Counted from the first letter of the stretch, positions 26,387 through 35,170 are shown. The stretch: 64,000 bases of DNA from JBDRLU01 sp043812795 (GCA_043812795.1 JBDRLU010000017.1:9820-73819), one strand, 5' to 3'. The notes: generated by a model from the letters alone, not told the origin. Numbers and translations: made by a program.

Positions 26387-28054
26387 TTACTGGCTTTGGC
26401 CGAGCCGCTGGCTTTCTTCCTCGGCGAGCTTTTCATCGAGTTTGGTAAACAATGGCTGCGGCGGCAGCAGCTTTTGCCCGGCTGACATGGAAGGTGACTG
26501 CCAGCCGTAGGCTTCGATACTGCCGGTAAAGCCCAGGTATTCATGTACTTTTTGTGAGCTGAACGGTAAGAATGGATAGAGTATCGTTCTCAGGTGGGCG
26601 ATGACATCGAGGGCGACGTGGAGGGAGGTAGCCGCCGCCGCGCGGTTTTCTTTAATCGCCCGCCAGGGAGACTTGTCATCCAGATAGCGGTTCGCTTCCT
26701 GAGCCAGGGACATGGCTGCCCTGATTGCCTCGCGGAAATGGCACTGGTAGAGAAGCTCATCAACTTTCTTGAGAGTTTCGTCCGCCCGGGCGAGTATAGC
26801 CTGGCTCTGGCTATCCAGTTCTCCCGTCGACGGCACGGTACCATCAAAATTACGATAGACGAAAGTAAGCACCCGGTTGACCAGATTGCCGTAGGTGGCT
26901 ACCAGCTCGTCGTTGTTGCGGCGGAAAAACTCGCGCCAGGAAAAATCGGTATCGCTGGTCTCGGGCATATTTATCGAAAGTAAGTAGCGGAGGGGGTCGG
27001 GGTCATAGCGCGATAGATAGTCGGGTACCCAGACCGCCCAGTTGCGACTCTTCGACCCTTTCTGGCTTTCGAAGGTCAAGAACTCGTTGGCGGGAACATC
27101 ATAGGGCAGGTTGAGGTCGCCGTAGCCCATCAGCATCGCTGGCCAAATAACGGTGTGGAAGACGATGTTATCCTTGCCGATGAAATAGTAGTTTTTCACG
27201 TCTCCCTGCCAGAAGGCGCGCCACTTTTCACTATCGCCGTGAGACTTGGCCCACTCCTTACTGGCGGACAGGTAGCCGATGACGGCTTCGAACCAAACGT
27301 AGATACGCTTCCCCTCGAAACCGCTGACGGGCACGGGTACGCCCCAGTCGATGTCCCGCGTGATGGCGCGGTCCTTCAGTCCGCCCTCTAGGTAGCGCTC
27401 GGTAAAGCTGAAAACGTTAGGCCGCCAGTGCGTCTGCTGCCTGACCCAGGGCAGCAGCTTGTCCTCAAAGGCGGAGAGTTTCAGGAAAAAGTGCTCGGAG
27501 TCCTTGAAGACGGGCGTCGCGCCGCAGATGCCGCAGCGGGGTTTGATAAGCTCGGGGGCGTTGATGGGCTTGCCGCAATTGTCGCACTGGTCGCCGCGGG
27601 CCCGCTCGAAGCCGCAGAAAGGACAGGTGCCTTCGATATAGCGGTCGGGCAGGAAGCGCTGGTCGTGCGGGCAGTATGGCTGGGACATGGCTGACTGGTA
27701 GATATAGCCCTTTTTGAGCAGGGTCAGGAAGATATCCTGGGTTACTTCGGTATGATTATCGGTACTCGTGGTGGTGAACAGGTCGAAGGAAATGCCGAGC
27801 CTCTGCCACGATTCGAGGAATTGACGGTGGTACTCGGCGACGACTTCCTCAGGCTTTTTCCCTTCCTGTTCGGCCTTGAGAGTGATGGGGGTGCCGTGCT
27901 GGTCGGAGCCGGAGACCATGAGGACTTCATTGCCTTTGGTGCGGTGGTAGCGGGCAAAGATATCCGCCGGCAAATAAGCCCCGGCCACGTGTCCCAGATG
28001 CAGTGGCCCGTTGGCATAAGGCCAGGCCACTCCGATAAAAATCTTTTCGCTCAT
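26387..28054 (-). CDS. metG: Methionyl-tRNA synthetase
   Basis: 555 residues. The HIGH-type motif is G-P-L-H-L-G-H near residue 16; the zinc knuckle region has four CxxC pairs (CPFCGFERARGDQCDNCG and CGIC), the four-Cys two-zinc form. The KMSKS loop reads K-G-S-K-S, with Gly in place of Met. The anticodon-binding helical domain is complete; no C-terminal tRNA-binding (EMAP) extension is present. Third in the minus-strand operon. Confidence 0.96.
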   Translation of the reverse strand: MSEKIFIGVAWPYANGPLHLGHVAGAYLPADIFARYHRTKGNEVLMVSGSDQHGTPITLKAEQEGKKPEEVVAEYHRQFLESWQRLGISFDLFTTTSTDNHTEVTQDIFLTLLKKGYIYQSAMSQPYCPHDQRFLPDRYIEGTCPFCGFERARGDQCDNCGKPINAPELIKPRCGICGATPVFKDSEHFFLKLSAFEDKLLPWVRQQTHWRPNVFSFTERYLEGGLKDRAITRDIDWGVPVPVSGFEGKRIYVWFEAVIGYLSASKEWAKSHGDSEKWRAFWQGDVKNYYFIGKDNIVFHTVIWPAMLMGYGDLNLPYDVPANEFLTFESQKGSKSRNWAVWVPDYLSRYDPDPLRYLLSINMPETSDTDFSWREFFRRNNDELVATYGNLVNRVLTFVYRNFDGTVPSTGELDSQSQAILARADETLKKVDELLYQCHFREAIRAAMSLAQEANRYLDDKSPWRAIKENRAAAATSLHVALDVIAHLRTILYPFLPFSSQKVHEYLGFTGSIEAYGWQSPSMSAGQKLLPPQPLFTKLDEKLAEEESQRLGQSQ

Positions 28055-28067
28055 GTCCTTGATTGTA

Positions 28068-28289
28068 CTACGGATTGGGGAAGAAGGTCAGCGTTTTTTC
28101 GCCCTTTTCCTCTTTATAAACGGCATAACTTTTCTTGATGGCGCACTCGGTACAGTAGCGTTTGGTCTCACCGGTGTCCGCCTCGACGCCGTCCTGCTCT
28201 TCGATCATCAGATAGCGCTCGTACGCCTGAATATGGCGGCCGCACTGGTCGCATTTAATCTCTCCTAAAGAGATACAACCTCGTCTCAT
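28068..28289 (-). CDS. Small zinc-ribbon protein
   Basis: 73 residues; GAGGAGGAT precedes the ATG. One CxxC is in K-C-D-Q-C-G-R and the other in Y-C-T-E-C-A, so it should fold around one zinc. No further family call. It lies between rsmI and metG (13 bases from metG), so it is probably co-expressed with translation genes. Confidence 0.75.
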   Translation of the reverse strand: MRRGCISLGEIKCDQCGRHIQAYERYLMIEEQDGVEADTGETKRYCTECAIKKSYAVYKEEKGEKTLTFFPNP

Positions 28290-28312
28290 TTTTATCCTCC
28301 TCGAATATATCT

Positions 28313-29128
28313 TCAGGCCAGCTTGAGCCAGGCCTGATAGAGTGCTTTTTTCGATAGTCCGGTCTCGCCGGCTAATTTAGCGACGGCATCTTTGGCTGTC
28401 ATACCGGAACGACGTAGCCGCCGCAGTTGTGTTTCGATGTCTTCCGTCAGTTGCGGCTTCTCCGGTGTTTCTTGAGCGGTGACGACCAGAGTAAATTCAC
28501 CCCTCGGCTCCGGAAAATGCTCGATGGCCTCACTGATGGTGCCGCGGAAGATTTCTTCGTGGAGCTTGGTCAGTTCGCGACAAACAGCGATGCGGCGGTC
28601 GCCAAGGGTAAGGAGCAGGTCTTTCAAGCTGGCGCGCAGCCGGTGCGGGGCTTCCAGAATAATAATGGTGTCTGGCTGGTTAGCGATGCTCTCCAGTAAG
28701 CGCCGCCGCTCGCCGGTCTTACGGGGGAGAAAACCCAGGTAGGTAAAACGGTTGGTCGGCAGGCCGGAGGCGGTAAGGGCGGTGGTTACCACCGAGGGGC
28801 CGGGTATAGGAACAACCGGAATACCACGCTCATGGGACACTTTAATCAGCTCATACCCGGGGTCGGACATGCCGGGGGTGCCTGCCTCAGAGACGAGGGC
28901 GACGTCCCCCTCCTCAAGGCAACCTAAAATATAGTCCAGCTTGGTCAATTTATTATGCTCGTGATAGCTTGTCATCGGTGTCTTAATCTCGTAGGCAGCC
29001 AGCAGCCGTTTCGTCTTGCGGGTATCCTCGGCCGCAATCAGCTTAACCTCACGCAGGACGCGGAGAGCGCGAAAAGAGACATCCTCCAGATTGCCAATTG
29101 GAGTGGCCACAACATAAAGGGTGGGCAT
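28313..29128 (-). CDS. rsmI: 16S rRNA (cytidine1402-2'-O)-methyltransferase
   Basis: 271 residues. The tetrapyrrole-methylase fold signature LYVVATPIGNLEDVSFRA starts at residue 3; AEDTRKTKRLL and SEAGTPGMSDPGY are diagnostic for RsmI, as is the HTH-like C-terminus (S-G-M-T-A-K-D-A-V). It methylates C1402 in the ribosomal decoding centre. First gene of the operon. Confidence 0.95.
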   Translation of the reverse strand: MPTLYVVATPIGNLEDVSFRALRVLREVKLIAAEDTRKTKRLLAAYEIKTPMTSYHEHNKLTKLDYILGCLEEGDVALVSEAGTPGMSDPGYELIKVSHERGIPVVPIPGPSVVTTALTASGLPTNRFTYLGFLPRKTGERRRLLESIANQPDTIIILEAPHRLRASLKDLLLTLGDRRIAVCRELTKLHEEIFRGTISEAIEHFPEPRGEFTLVVTAQETPEKPQLTEDIETQLRRLRRSGMTAKDAVAKLAGETGLSKKALYQAWLKLA

Positions 29129-29154
29129 TCTTCGGCGGTTTCCTCAACCGTTTC

Positions 29155-29183
29155 ATTATAACGTAGATTTCGTCAGGCGTCTA
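29155..29183 (-). promoter_or_regulatory. Predicted promoter of the rsmI-metG operon
   Basis: Minus strand TAGACG (29183-29178), 17-base spacer, TATAAT (29160-29155), 27 bases before rsmI. Confidence 0.5.
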
Positions 29184-29298
29184 GGTGAAGGGGAGAGGTC
29201 TACTGCTATGTCAGACTGGTGAGCCACAGATTAATTCTGAATAGTTCTAAAGAAGCGGGCTTCTCTTCTAATTTAATACTCATTTCTTTAGCGGCCAG

Positions 29299-29318
29299 TA
29301 TTATCTGGCCCGATAATA
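29299..29318. other. Inverted repeat in a 440-base gap
   Basis: TATTATC and GATAATA separated by 6 bases; 20 bp in all. Could be an operator. The rest of the gap 29184-29515 shows only an unconvincing minus-strand frame (29206-29448) and no recognisable gene. Confidence 0.3.
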
Positions 29319-29515
29319 GCGCAAGCGTACGTTTGTGACAACAGCGACAGGACGGTCGGAGCGGAGGGCTGGAAGCCTTCTCTTTATTTCCTTCCTCTTT
29401 TCGTAAAATCCTCATTTTCCCTATTTCCCGCCCGGAGACAAAAGTCACATACAGGTGGTATCCAGAGCAGTTATTCTATTCTAGTTGGAAGTCGTTAAAC
29501 CTGCCCCGAAGTTCC

Positions 29516-29545
29516 TTGACTTTAAGCCTTTATTTCTGTTATAGT
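29516..29545 (+). promoter_or_regulatory. Predicted promoter of guaB3
   Basis: TTGACT (29516-29521), 18-base spacer, TATAGT (29540-29545); AAAAAGGAAGG follows before ATG 29570. Confidence 0.65.
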
Positions 29546-29569
29546 TTCCCTTTAAAAAGGAAGGCGTAA

Positions 29570-30712
29570 ATGGCAGCTCCTCAATTCAAACAACTCCGGC
29601 GTTCTTACGGTTTCGATGAAGTGGCAATCGTGCCCGGCGATTTCACTATTAATCCCGACCAGACTAACATCGACTTGAAGTTCGATAATCTCACTTTCGC
29701 TATTCCCATTCTGGCGGCGGCGATGGATGGCGTCACCGATGTCAATTTTGCCATCATGATGGGTAAGATGGGCGGACTGGCGGTGCTTAACCTGGAAGGG
29801 GTGCAGACCCGCTACGAGCATCCTGAGGAGATGTTAGCCCAGATTGCGAAGGCGCCGCAGACCGAAGTGACTGCCCTGCTGCAAAAAATCTATGCCGAGC
29901 CAATGAAGGATAAACTTATTCTGGAACGGGTGCAGGCCATCAAAAAAGCGGGTGTTGCCTGTGCTGTTTCCGTGGCGCCGGCCAGTACCAAGCGGGTAGT
30001 CCCCGTCCTGACCGAAGCAAAAGTTGATATTCTGGTCGTCCAGTCCACCGTCACCACCGCCCGCCATGTCTCCAAGAGTTACCGCGGGCTTGATTTTGAA
30101 GAACTTACCCGGACGGCGCCGATGCCAGTTGTCGTCGGCAATTGCGTGAGTTATAGTAGCTGCCTGGAACTGATGCGGACGGGAGTGGCCGGACTATTTG
30201 TTGGAGTGGGACCCGGTGCCGCCTGTACCACCCGCGAGGTTCTCGGTGTCGGCGTGCCGCAGATAACGGCGACCATTGATTGTGCCGCTGCCCGCGACGA
30301 CTATTTCAAGGAGTCAGGCCGTTACGTGCCGATAATTACCGATGGTGGTTTCCGCAAGGGCGGCGACGTATGCAAGGCCTTTGTCGCTGGCGCTGACGGC
30401 GTTATGCTCGGCTCGGTTTTTGCCCAGGCGAAGGAAGCACCCGGCCATGGTTTTCACTGGGGTATGTCGCATCCTCACCCGGTACTGCCCCGGGGCACCC
30501 GTATCAAGGTGGGTACCACCGCACCTTTACAGCAGATTCTTTTCGGCCCGACCTCGGTTACCGATGGCAGCCAGAACTTGGTGGGCGCTATCCGTACCGC
30601 CATGGGTGTTTGCGGTGCCTTCAACATCCGGGAAATGCACCAGGTTGAGATGGTGATTGCCCCGGCGATTACCACCGAGGGAAAATCCTGGCAACTTTCC
30701 CAGTGCACCTAG
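29570..30712 (+). CDS. guaB3: GuaB3-type IMP dehydrogenase family protein
   Basis: 380 residues, short for IMPDH because the CBS pair is absent; N-terminus FDEVAIVPGDFTINPDQ and catalytic loop GPGAACTTREVLGVGVPQ (Cys nucleophile) match the GuaB3 subgroup found in Actinobacteria, cyanobacteria and Chloroflexota. The DGG loop and phosphate-binding G-A-D-G-V-M-L-G-S are present. Whether it oxidises IMP or works as a GMP reductase, as reported for a cyanobacterial GuaB3, cannot be told from sequence. Single-gene unit with its own promoter. Confidence 0.88.
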   Translation: MAAPQFKQLRRSYGFDEVAIVPGDFTINPDQTNIDLKFDNLTFAIPILAAAMDGVTDVNFAIMMGKMGGLAVLNLEGVQTRYEHPEEMLAQIAKAPQTEVTALLQKIYAEPMKDKLILERVQAIKKAGVACAVSVAPASTKRVVPVLTEAKVDILVVQSTVTTARHVSKSYRGLDFEELTRTAPMPVVVGNCVSYSSCLELMRTGVAGLFVGVGPGAACTTREVLGVGVPQITATIDCAAARDDYFKESGRYVPIITDGGFRKGGDVCKAFVAGADGVMLGSVFAQAKEAPGHGFHWGMSHPHPVLPRGTRIKVGTTAPLQQILFGPTSVTDGSQNLVGAIRTAMGVCGAFNIREMHQVEMVIAPAITTEGKSWQLSQCT

Positions 30713-30736
30713 AGTCCGCCCGAAACTGGTAGGTAT

Positions 30737-31537
30737 CTACGGTTCCTCGTCGGGCTCTTCTTCGGGTTCCATCTCTTCTTCCTGGGGTGGTGGGGTAGCG
30801 ATGTGGGGTAGCAGCGGCTCTAACTTTCGACGCCGGCGTGATGGAAAAGTTGTCTCATCGATTATTTGCCGCAGTTCATTGAGTTTATCTTTCCCCTGTT
30901 TAGTACTGACTTCGACGACGATGCCCTCAACGCCGGCCTTCCATAAAGTAACCAGTTCCCCGGAAGTCACTTCGGCCGGTATCTGCGCCAGTAGCGGTTT
31001 GTCCAGCACGCTGGCAAAACGGTGGAAGATGACAAGCTGCTGGGTGGTAAGATAAGAATCCTCTCTATTCTCATCCCGGCTGAGCAGCACGGCATCCACC
31101 GAGAGTTCGTTCACGGCTCTCAGTAAGCCTTCGTTAAGCGAGGCATCGACTTCCAGGATTTTGCTGGTCGTCTCATTTTCGAAAATCGAGAGTGGTGTGC
31201 TGGTAGCCTGAAAAACAATAAAATCGAATTCCGCCTCGAGCACCTGTTTCACGTCGGCGGGACCGCTCTCTCGCGGCAGCCAGCCCCCGCACGGAGTTTC
31301 CGGCACGGCCTGGGCTACTGTCGCTAGAGCTTTCGCACTCAATCCCGCTTTATTGATATGGACCAGTCCGGCATCGGCCCCGGCCATCGCCTCGGTGAGC
31401 TGGTCGATATTATGCTGGGCGATACTGGCCACAAGCTGAATGCGGGCTTTTGCCGGCGCGGCCTCAGTCAGTCTGAAACCTAAAGGCCGAGGCTGCGCCT
31501 GAGAAATCCGGTTGAGTTTATCGATGAACTGGCTCAT
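30737..31537 (-). CDS. Hypothetical protein with TIM-barrel-like core and acidic tail
   Basis: 266 residues. Alternating hydrophobic strands and helices (ARIQLVASIAQHN, GADAGLVHINKA, DFIVFQATSTPL, DAVLLSRDENRE, KPLLAQIPAEVT, VEGIVVEVSTKQG) suggest a phosphate-barrel-like fold without a catalytic motif I recognise. The C-terminus is Pro/Glu-rich (about 16 residues, almost all acidic). No signal peptide. It lies directly downstream of tRNA-Thr on the same strand. Confidence 0.7.
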   Translation of the reverse strand: MSQFIDKLNRISQAQPRPLGFRLTEAAPAKARIQLVASIAQHNIDQLTEAMAGADAGLVHINKAGLSAKALATVAQAVPETPCGGWLPRESGPADVKQVLEAEFDFIVFQATSTPLSIFENETTSKILEVDASLNEGLLRAVNELSVDAVLLSRDENREDSYLTTQQLVIFHRFASVLDKPLLAQIPAEVTSGELVTLWKAGVEGIVVEVSTKQGKDKLNELRQIIDETTFPSRRRRKLEPLLPHIATPPPQEEEMEPEEEPDEEP

Positions 31538-31550
31538 GTATCCTCCGCAG

Positions 31551-31622
31551 AGCCAGCGAGAGGACTCGAACCCCCGACCCGCGGTTTACGAAACCGCTGC
31601 TCTACCACTGAGCTACGCTGGC
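31551..31622 (-). tRNA. tRNA-Thr (anticodon CGU)
   Basis: 72 nt cloverleaf on the minus strand: acceptor GCCAGCG/CGCTGGC, D-arm GCTC...GAGC, anticodon stem GCGGTT/AACCGC with loop TTCGTAA (CGT anticodon), T-arm GGGGGTTCGAGTCCTCT region. CCA is not encoded, consistent with the need for CCA-adding enzymes, two of which are in the window. Confidence 0.93.
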
Positions 31623-31744
31623 ACTTCAGCATAAAGTATAGCATAAAATAATTAAGGCATTAGCTAACTACTTTTATGGATTGTCATGACGTGGAGTCCC
31701 TCACAAGAAGGACGACAACGACCCCAAAGCAATACGGCGGGACG

Positions 31745-31833
31745 ATACTCTCTGAGCCTGTCGAAGGATGACGACTGGTGGTTCCCTTCGGCAAGCTCAG
31801 TACAGGCTGGCTCACCACGAACGGGAAGTAACG
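31745..31833. repeat. Dispersed inverted repeat, family B, long copy
   Basis: CTGAGCCTGTCGAAGGATG ... CCTTCGGCAAGCTCAGTACA ... CACCACGAACGGG: two mirrored half-elements, as at 21785. It abuts the stop of the rhodanese gene. Confidence 0.7.
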
Positions 31834-32169
31834 TTACTTCGGCTCGACCGGATAGTTGGCCTGCCGCCAGGCGTCAACCCCACCCTTGAGGGCATAAACG
31901 TTCTTGAAACCGTGCTCCAGCAATATCTGCGCCGCACGGGCGCTGGACGCCTCGTTGTGTCAGGTGCAGTAGGTAACGATAGTCCGGTCTTTAGGCAGCT
32001 CGTTAAGGTGCCGTTCCAGCTCACTATAGTGCAAGCGGATGGCTCCGGGGAGCTTGATATCAGACCCCTCCCACGAGGCTGGGCTGCGTGTATCGATAAA
32101 GAGCAACGGTTCATCGCGGTCTGTCCTGGCCTTCACTTCAGCGACGGTAATTCTCGGCGGTTCCATCAT
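31834..32169 (-). CDS. Rhodanese-like sulfurtransferase with in-frame UGA, candidate selenoprotein
   Basis: 111 residues if UGA (31962-31960) is read as residue 70. AAAGGAGGT precedes the double ATG at 32169/32166. The N-terminal part has LLFIDTRSPASWEGSDIKLPGA-type rhodanese strands; the active-site loop reads T-Y-C-T-[UGA]-H-N-E-A-S-S-A-R-A-A, where many homologues have Y-C-T-C-P-N-E. The frame stays open for 41 more codons with good rhodanese sequence (V-Y-A-L-K-G-G-V-D-A-W-R) to TAA. UGA thus replaces the second Cys of the CxC, next to the catalytic Cys68. A SECIS-like hairpin follows the UGA. Without selenocysteine machinery it would be a truncated, dead gene. Probable operon with the lipoprotein 53 bases upstream. 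Confidence 0.7.
31929..31943 (-). promoter_or_regulatory. Candidate bacterial SECIS hairpin
   Basis: Transcript GCGCC-CGUGC-GGCGC: 5-bp GC stem with a 5-base loop that has G as second base and contains GU, starting 17 bases after the UGA (loop at 22-26). Spacing and loop fit the usual bacterial SECIS rules. UCCA/UGGA could add a lower stem. Confidence 0.55.
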
Positions 32170-32222
32170 CCCAGACCTCCTTTCCCGTACCGACCCGGCT
32201 ATCTCCACCATGCCGGCGACGG

Positions 32223-33071
32223 TTACTGCCCGGTAGTTATTTCCTGAGCATCCAGGGCCGCCAGTGGCAGAGCTACGGAGACCGGCTGATTGTAGTCATA
32301 GTATCTAACCTCAGCCTTGATATCCATGGCCATCTTGGTAAAATCCTGGTCAGTGGCGCCGACATCCTCCGGGAGCATCTCGAGGACCATATCCATTTCT
32401 GCCTTAACCGGTAGATAACTATCCTGGGCAATCCACTCTTTTATCGAAGTGCTCTTGAAGACCCGGGAGAGGTCGATTTTGCTGAAGTCCACGCCGGGCT
32501 GTGATTGCTGTGATGACAACCATTTCATCAGGGACTCCATATCGGGTTTGATCTGCACGACAAAGCAATCGACTCCATCCACCGTTTCACTGCCCAGCGA
32601 AGTAACCTTGATGGCTGTCTTCAGAAATTCGATTTGCTGGGTAAGCTGGTCTTGTTGTGACCAAAGCTCGTCACTGAGCCTCATTCTCAGCCATTGGTCG
32701 CCCTGGGGCAGCCCGACCTTCATATATATCCAGTCAGAAATCACAAACACGTCCATGGCCATATCCTGCGTGCCCTGGCCGGGCATGTCCATGGTGATAT
32801 TCATCGCCATCTCCATCTGTTTTTCGGCAACGTTGATGGAAGCGACGGCATTTTCGAGCATGTTGAATTTTATTGACTGGTTGGTGGTAGTCATCTCGGT
32901 GGCGGCGTTGAGAGTCATGTCCATCCTGGTTGTAGTTACCTTCTGGTAAGCGTCAATAACGTTAGCCGTTATTTCCTCGGCGGATAGGTCGCTGGTGCAG
33001 CCCAGCAGGCTAAGAGGGAGAAGCAGGACTAGTGCCAAGAATCCCATTATGGTTTTCTTTCCGATGAACAT
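32223..33071 (-). CDS. Lipoprotein of DUF6612/LppX-LprAFG-like type
   Basis: 282 residues. Signal peptide with lipobox L-S-L-L-G-C at about residues 20-25. The mature part is rich in Met (M-E-M-A-M-N-I-T-M-D-M-P-G) and has the beta-barrel pattern ...V-T-S-L-G-S-E-T-V-D-G-V-D-C-F-V-V-Q-I-K-P... seen in DUF6612 and LolA/LppX-like surface lipoproteins that carry lipids. Attached to the outer face of the membrane. Upstream of the rhodanese gene, likely in one unit. Confidence 0.75.
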   Translation of the reverse strand: MFIGKKTIMGFLALVLLLPLSLLGCTSDLSAEEITANVIDAYQKVTTTRMDMTLNAATEMTTTNQSIKFNMLENAVASINVAEKQMEMAMNITMDMPGQGTQDMAMDVFVISDWIYMKVGLPQGDQWLRMRLSDELWSQQDQLTQQIEFLKTAIKVTSLGSETVDGVDCFVVQIKPDMESLMKWLSSQQSQPGVDFSKIDLSRVFKSTSIKEWIAQDSYLPVKAEMDMVLEMLPEDVGATDQDFTKMAMDIKAEVRYYDYNQPVSVALPLAALDAQEITTGQ

Positions 33072-33192
33072 GCAAAGCTCCTTTACCTAACGCCGCGGCG
33101 GAGATATTTCTAGTGTTTAAATCCAGTGTAACCGCCCGACGGATGTACTGTCAATGACAGGAAGGCTCATCTGGCCGTGCCAGTAAGCCCCG

Positions 33193-34011
33193 TTATAACA
33201 GGAACTGTTTGACCGCCAGCGCCACCCCGCTGTGCTTGACGTCGAGAGTTACCGAATCGGCAACGGCTTTGAGGGCATCGGGGGCGCCCGCCATGGCTAT
33301 CCCGAGTCCGGCTGTATCGAGGAGAGAGACGTCATTGAGGCCGTCACCGATGGCGATAACCTCCGCCAGAGGAATGCCGAGGTGGGCGGCCAGCGCCTCC
33401 AGCGCGTTGCCTTTGGACACACCGTTGGTCACGATATTGATAAAATCAACCTCGGGATAGGCTGGCGTTTTGGTCAGTGAAAAATAGAAATTCCGGGCGA
33501 AGTGTCGGCGAAAACTATTAGCCTTAGCTTTTTCTTCGGCGGAGGCGACGACCAGTGTCCCCTTGATTATTCGCTCGCTTTGCCAGAGCCGGTCAAAATC
33601 CACCACGGTCGGCTCAATGCGAAAGAAATTACGGCGGATATCGCTGGCCCAGGTCTCCCGCTCGACAAAATAGTGCGTGCTGGAAAATAATTCGAGGTTC
33701 ATCTCTTTTTCGTGGGCGAACCCGACGGCCTGCCTGGCCAAATCTTTCTTAATCTCTTTTGCATAGACCTCTTCGCCCAACCCGGGGTTGCTTACCAGGG
33801 CGCCATCGAAGAAAATATGATGCCCGTCCAGCGCTAGCCGGTCGAGGAACCGCTGGCAGGCCTGCACCGCCCGGCCGGTAGATAGCGCCACCGGAATGCC
33901 GAGGCGATGGACCTGGACTATTGCTTCTTCATCCTCGGGTGAAATGATACCGTCCCCATCCACCAGGGTACCATCGACATCGAGAACAAGAAGTTTATAG
34001 TGATTCTTCAT
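33193..34011 (-). CDS. HAD-IIB (Cof-type) phosphatase
   Basis: 272 residues from the ATG at 34011, which follows AAGAGGA; the ORF extends 8 codons further but lacks a ribosome site. Motif I is LLVLDVDGTLVDGDG (nucleophile Asp), motif II S-T-G-R, and motif IV G-D-G-L-N-D-V-S-L-L. The large C2B cap fits Cof-type phosphatases acting on sugar phosphates or cofactors. Confidence 0.9.
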   Translation of the reverse strand: MKNHYKLLVLDVDGTLVDGDGIISPEDEEAIVQVHRLGIPVALSTGRAVQACQRFLDRLALDGHHIFFDGALVSNPGLGEEVYAKEIKKDLARQAVGFAHEKEMNLELFSSTHYFVERETWASDIRRNFFRIEPTVVDFDRLWQSERIIKGTLVVASAEEKAKANSFRRHFARNFYFSLTKTPAYPEVDFINIVTNGVSKGNALEALAAHLGIPLAEVIAIGDGLNDVSLLDTAGLGIAMAGAPDALKAVADSVTLDVKHSGVALAVKQFLL

Positions 34012-34155
34012 TAAATCCTCTTCGTTCGCTCCCATTACACTTCTTCTAGTATAGCATTTATCCTACGAATTCGTTTCCCCCAATGCTGCGGTAATCAAAC
34101 GCAAATAGACCCTTTCGTCTACCATTTGCTACTGGAAAATATTATACTGGAGTCA

Positions 34156-34665
34156 ATGACCGTCTTAGCCAAGCCCGACCTTGAGAAGCTGATACGCCAG
34201 CAGCCGCCTCTAATCGAAAACTATCTCGACCTGGCCGCACAGCTACAGCCCAACGGCTTCGACCTGACCTTGCGGGAAATATGCCTGCTCCAGTCCGCCG
34301 GTCAGCTCGCCGTTGATAATAATCAGAGACAGGTCTCCGCCTTAGCGCCGCTGGTGTTCGATGGCCTGGGCTTTATCGACCTTATCCCCGGCCCCTATCT
34401 GATTACCTTTAACGAAATTGTCCACCTGCCCGATAATATCATGGCACTGGGCCGGCCCCGGTCGAGCTTGCTCCGCTGCGGTGTTACCGTCGGTACGGCG
34501 GTATGGGACGCCGGTTACTCGGGCCGGTCGCAAGCCCTGCTCGTCGTCTATAATACCCAGGGGATACGTCTCCAGCAAAATACACGGGTAATGCAGCTTG
34601 TCTTCTTTCGGTTGACCGGCGCTACCGAAGGCTATCACGGGACCTACCAGGGCGAAAATATTTAG
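34156..34665 (+). CDS. dCTP deaminase / dUTPase superfamily protein
   Basis: 169 residues from ATG 34156 (TGGAG upstream). Trimeric dUTPase-like fold: P-R-S-S-L-L-R-C-G-V, then A-V-W-D-A-G-Y-S-G-R-S and a conserved Gln/Phe region near the end (T-R-V-M-Q-L-V-F-F-R). The protein is closest in style to dCTP deaminase-like proteins of archaea and Chloroflexota. It sits next to a divergent dCMP deaminase, so both feed dUMP/dTMP synthesis. Confidence 0.8.
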   Translation: MTVLAKPDLEKLIRQQPPLIENYLDLAAQLQPNGFDLTLREICLLQSAGQLAVDNNQRQVSALAPLVFDGLGFIDLIPGPYLITFNEIVHLPDNIMALGRPRSSLLRCGVTVGTAVWDAGYSGRSQALLVVYNTQGIRLQQNTRVMQLVFFRLTGATEGYHGTYQGENI

Positions 34666-34687
34666 AGTTGAGTCCGAATGCCAGCTA

Positions 34688-35170
34688 TTAGTCAAGGTAG
34701 TTAATCTGGCAGGTCGGCCTTTTCTTGGTCTCAAAATCGATGCCGGCTTCGCGGAATAGGTCCATAAACGAATCGTCGTTGTACTTGCCACAACTGACGA
34801 AGCGCTCTATTTTGGCGTTGACCAGCATCTTGGCACAGAGCACGCAGGGGGAATGGGTGCAGTAGATGGTGCTGCCTTCCAGGCTGACGCCATGCAGGGC
34901 CGCCTGAATGATGGCGTTCTGCTCGGCGTGAATGCCGCGGCAAATTTCGTGCCTTTGTCCGGAGGGGATACCTAACTCGTTGCGCAGACAGCCCAACTCG
35001 AGGCAGTCTTTTAGCCCCGCCGGAGCACCGTTATAACCCGTGGTCAGGATATGTTTGTCCCTGACCGCCACCGCACCGATATGATGGCGCTGGCAGGTGG
35101 AACGCTCGGCCACCACTGCGGCTATTTTCAGAAAATACTCATCGATAGTTGGTCTGGTCACTTTTTTCAT
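34688..35170 (-). CDS. dCMP deaminase / ComEB-type cytidine deaminase
   Basis: 160 residues. The zinc site H-A-E-Q-N-A-I and P-C-V-L-C-A-K (CxxC) are clear, with C-Q-R-H-H-I-G-A near the N-terminus. dCMP deaminase makes dUMP for thymidylate synthesis. Its ATG overlaps the stop of the upstream kinase-like gene (ATGA), so the two are coupled. Confidence 0.93.
   Translation of the reverse strand: MKKVTRPTIDEYFLKIAAVVAERSTCQRHHIGAVAVRDKHILTTGYNGAPAGLKDCLELGCLRNELGIPSGQRHEICRGIHAEQNAIIQAALHGVSLEGSTIYCTHSPCVLCAKMLVNAKIERFVSCGKYNDDSFMDLFREAGIDFETKKRPTCQINYLD

Noticed and set aside
26387..28054. Inactive MetRS because of K-G-S-K-S
   Set aside because: The Met of KMSKS varies among synthetases and both functional Lys and the Ser residues are kept; the enzyme looks complete.
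29206..29448. 80-codon minus-strand ORF with C-R-C-C-H
   Set aside because: No clear ribosome site, no family, and it fills a gap just upstream of rsmI; support too weak.
31812..32114. 100-codon minus-strand ORF overlapping the rhodanese
   Set aside because: Different frame with low-complexity content; the UGA-read rhodanese frame carries the homology.
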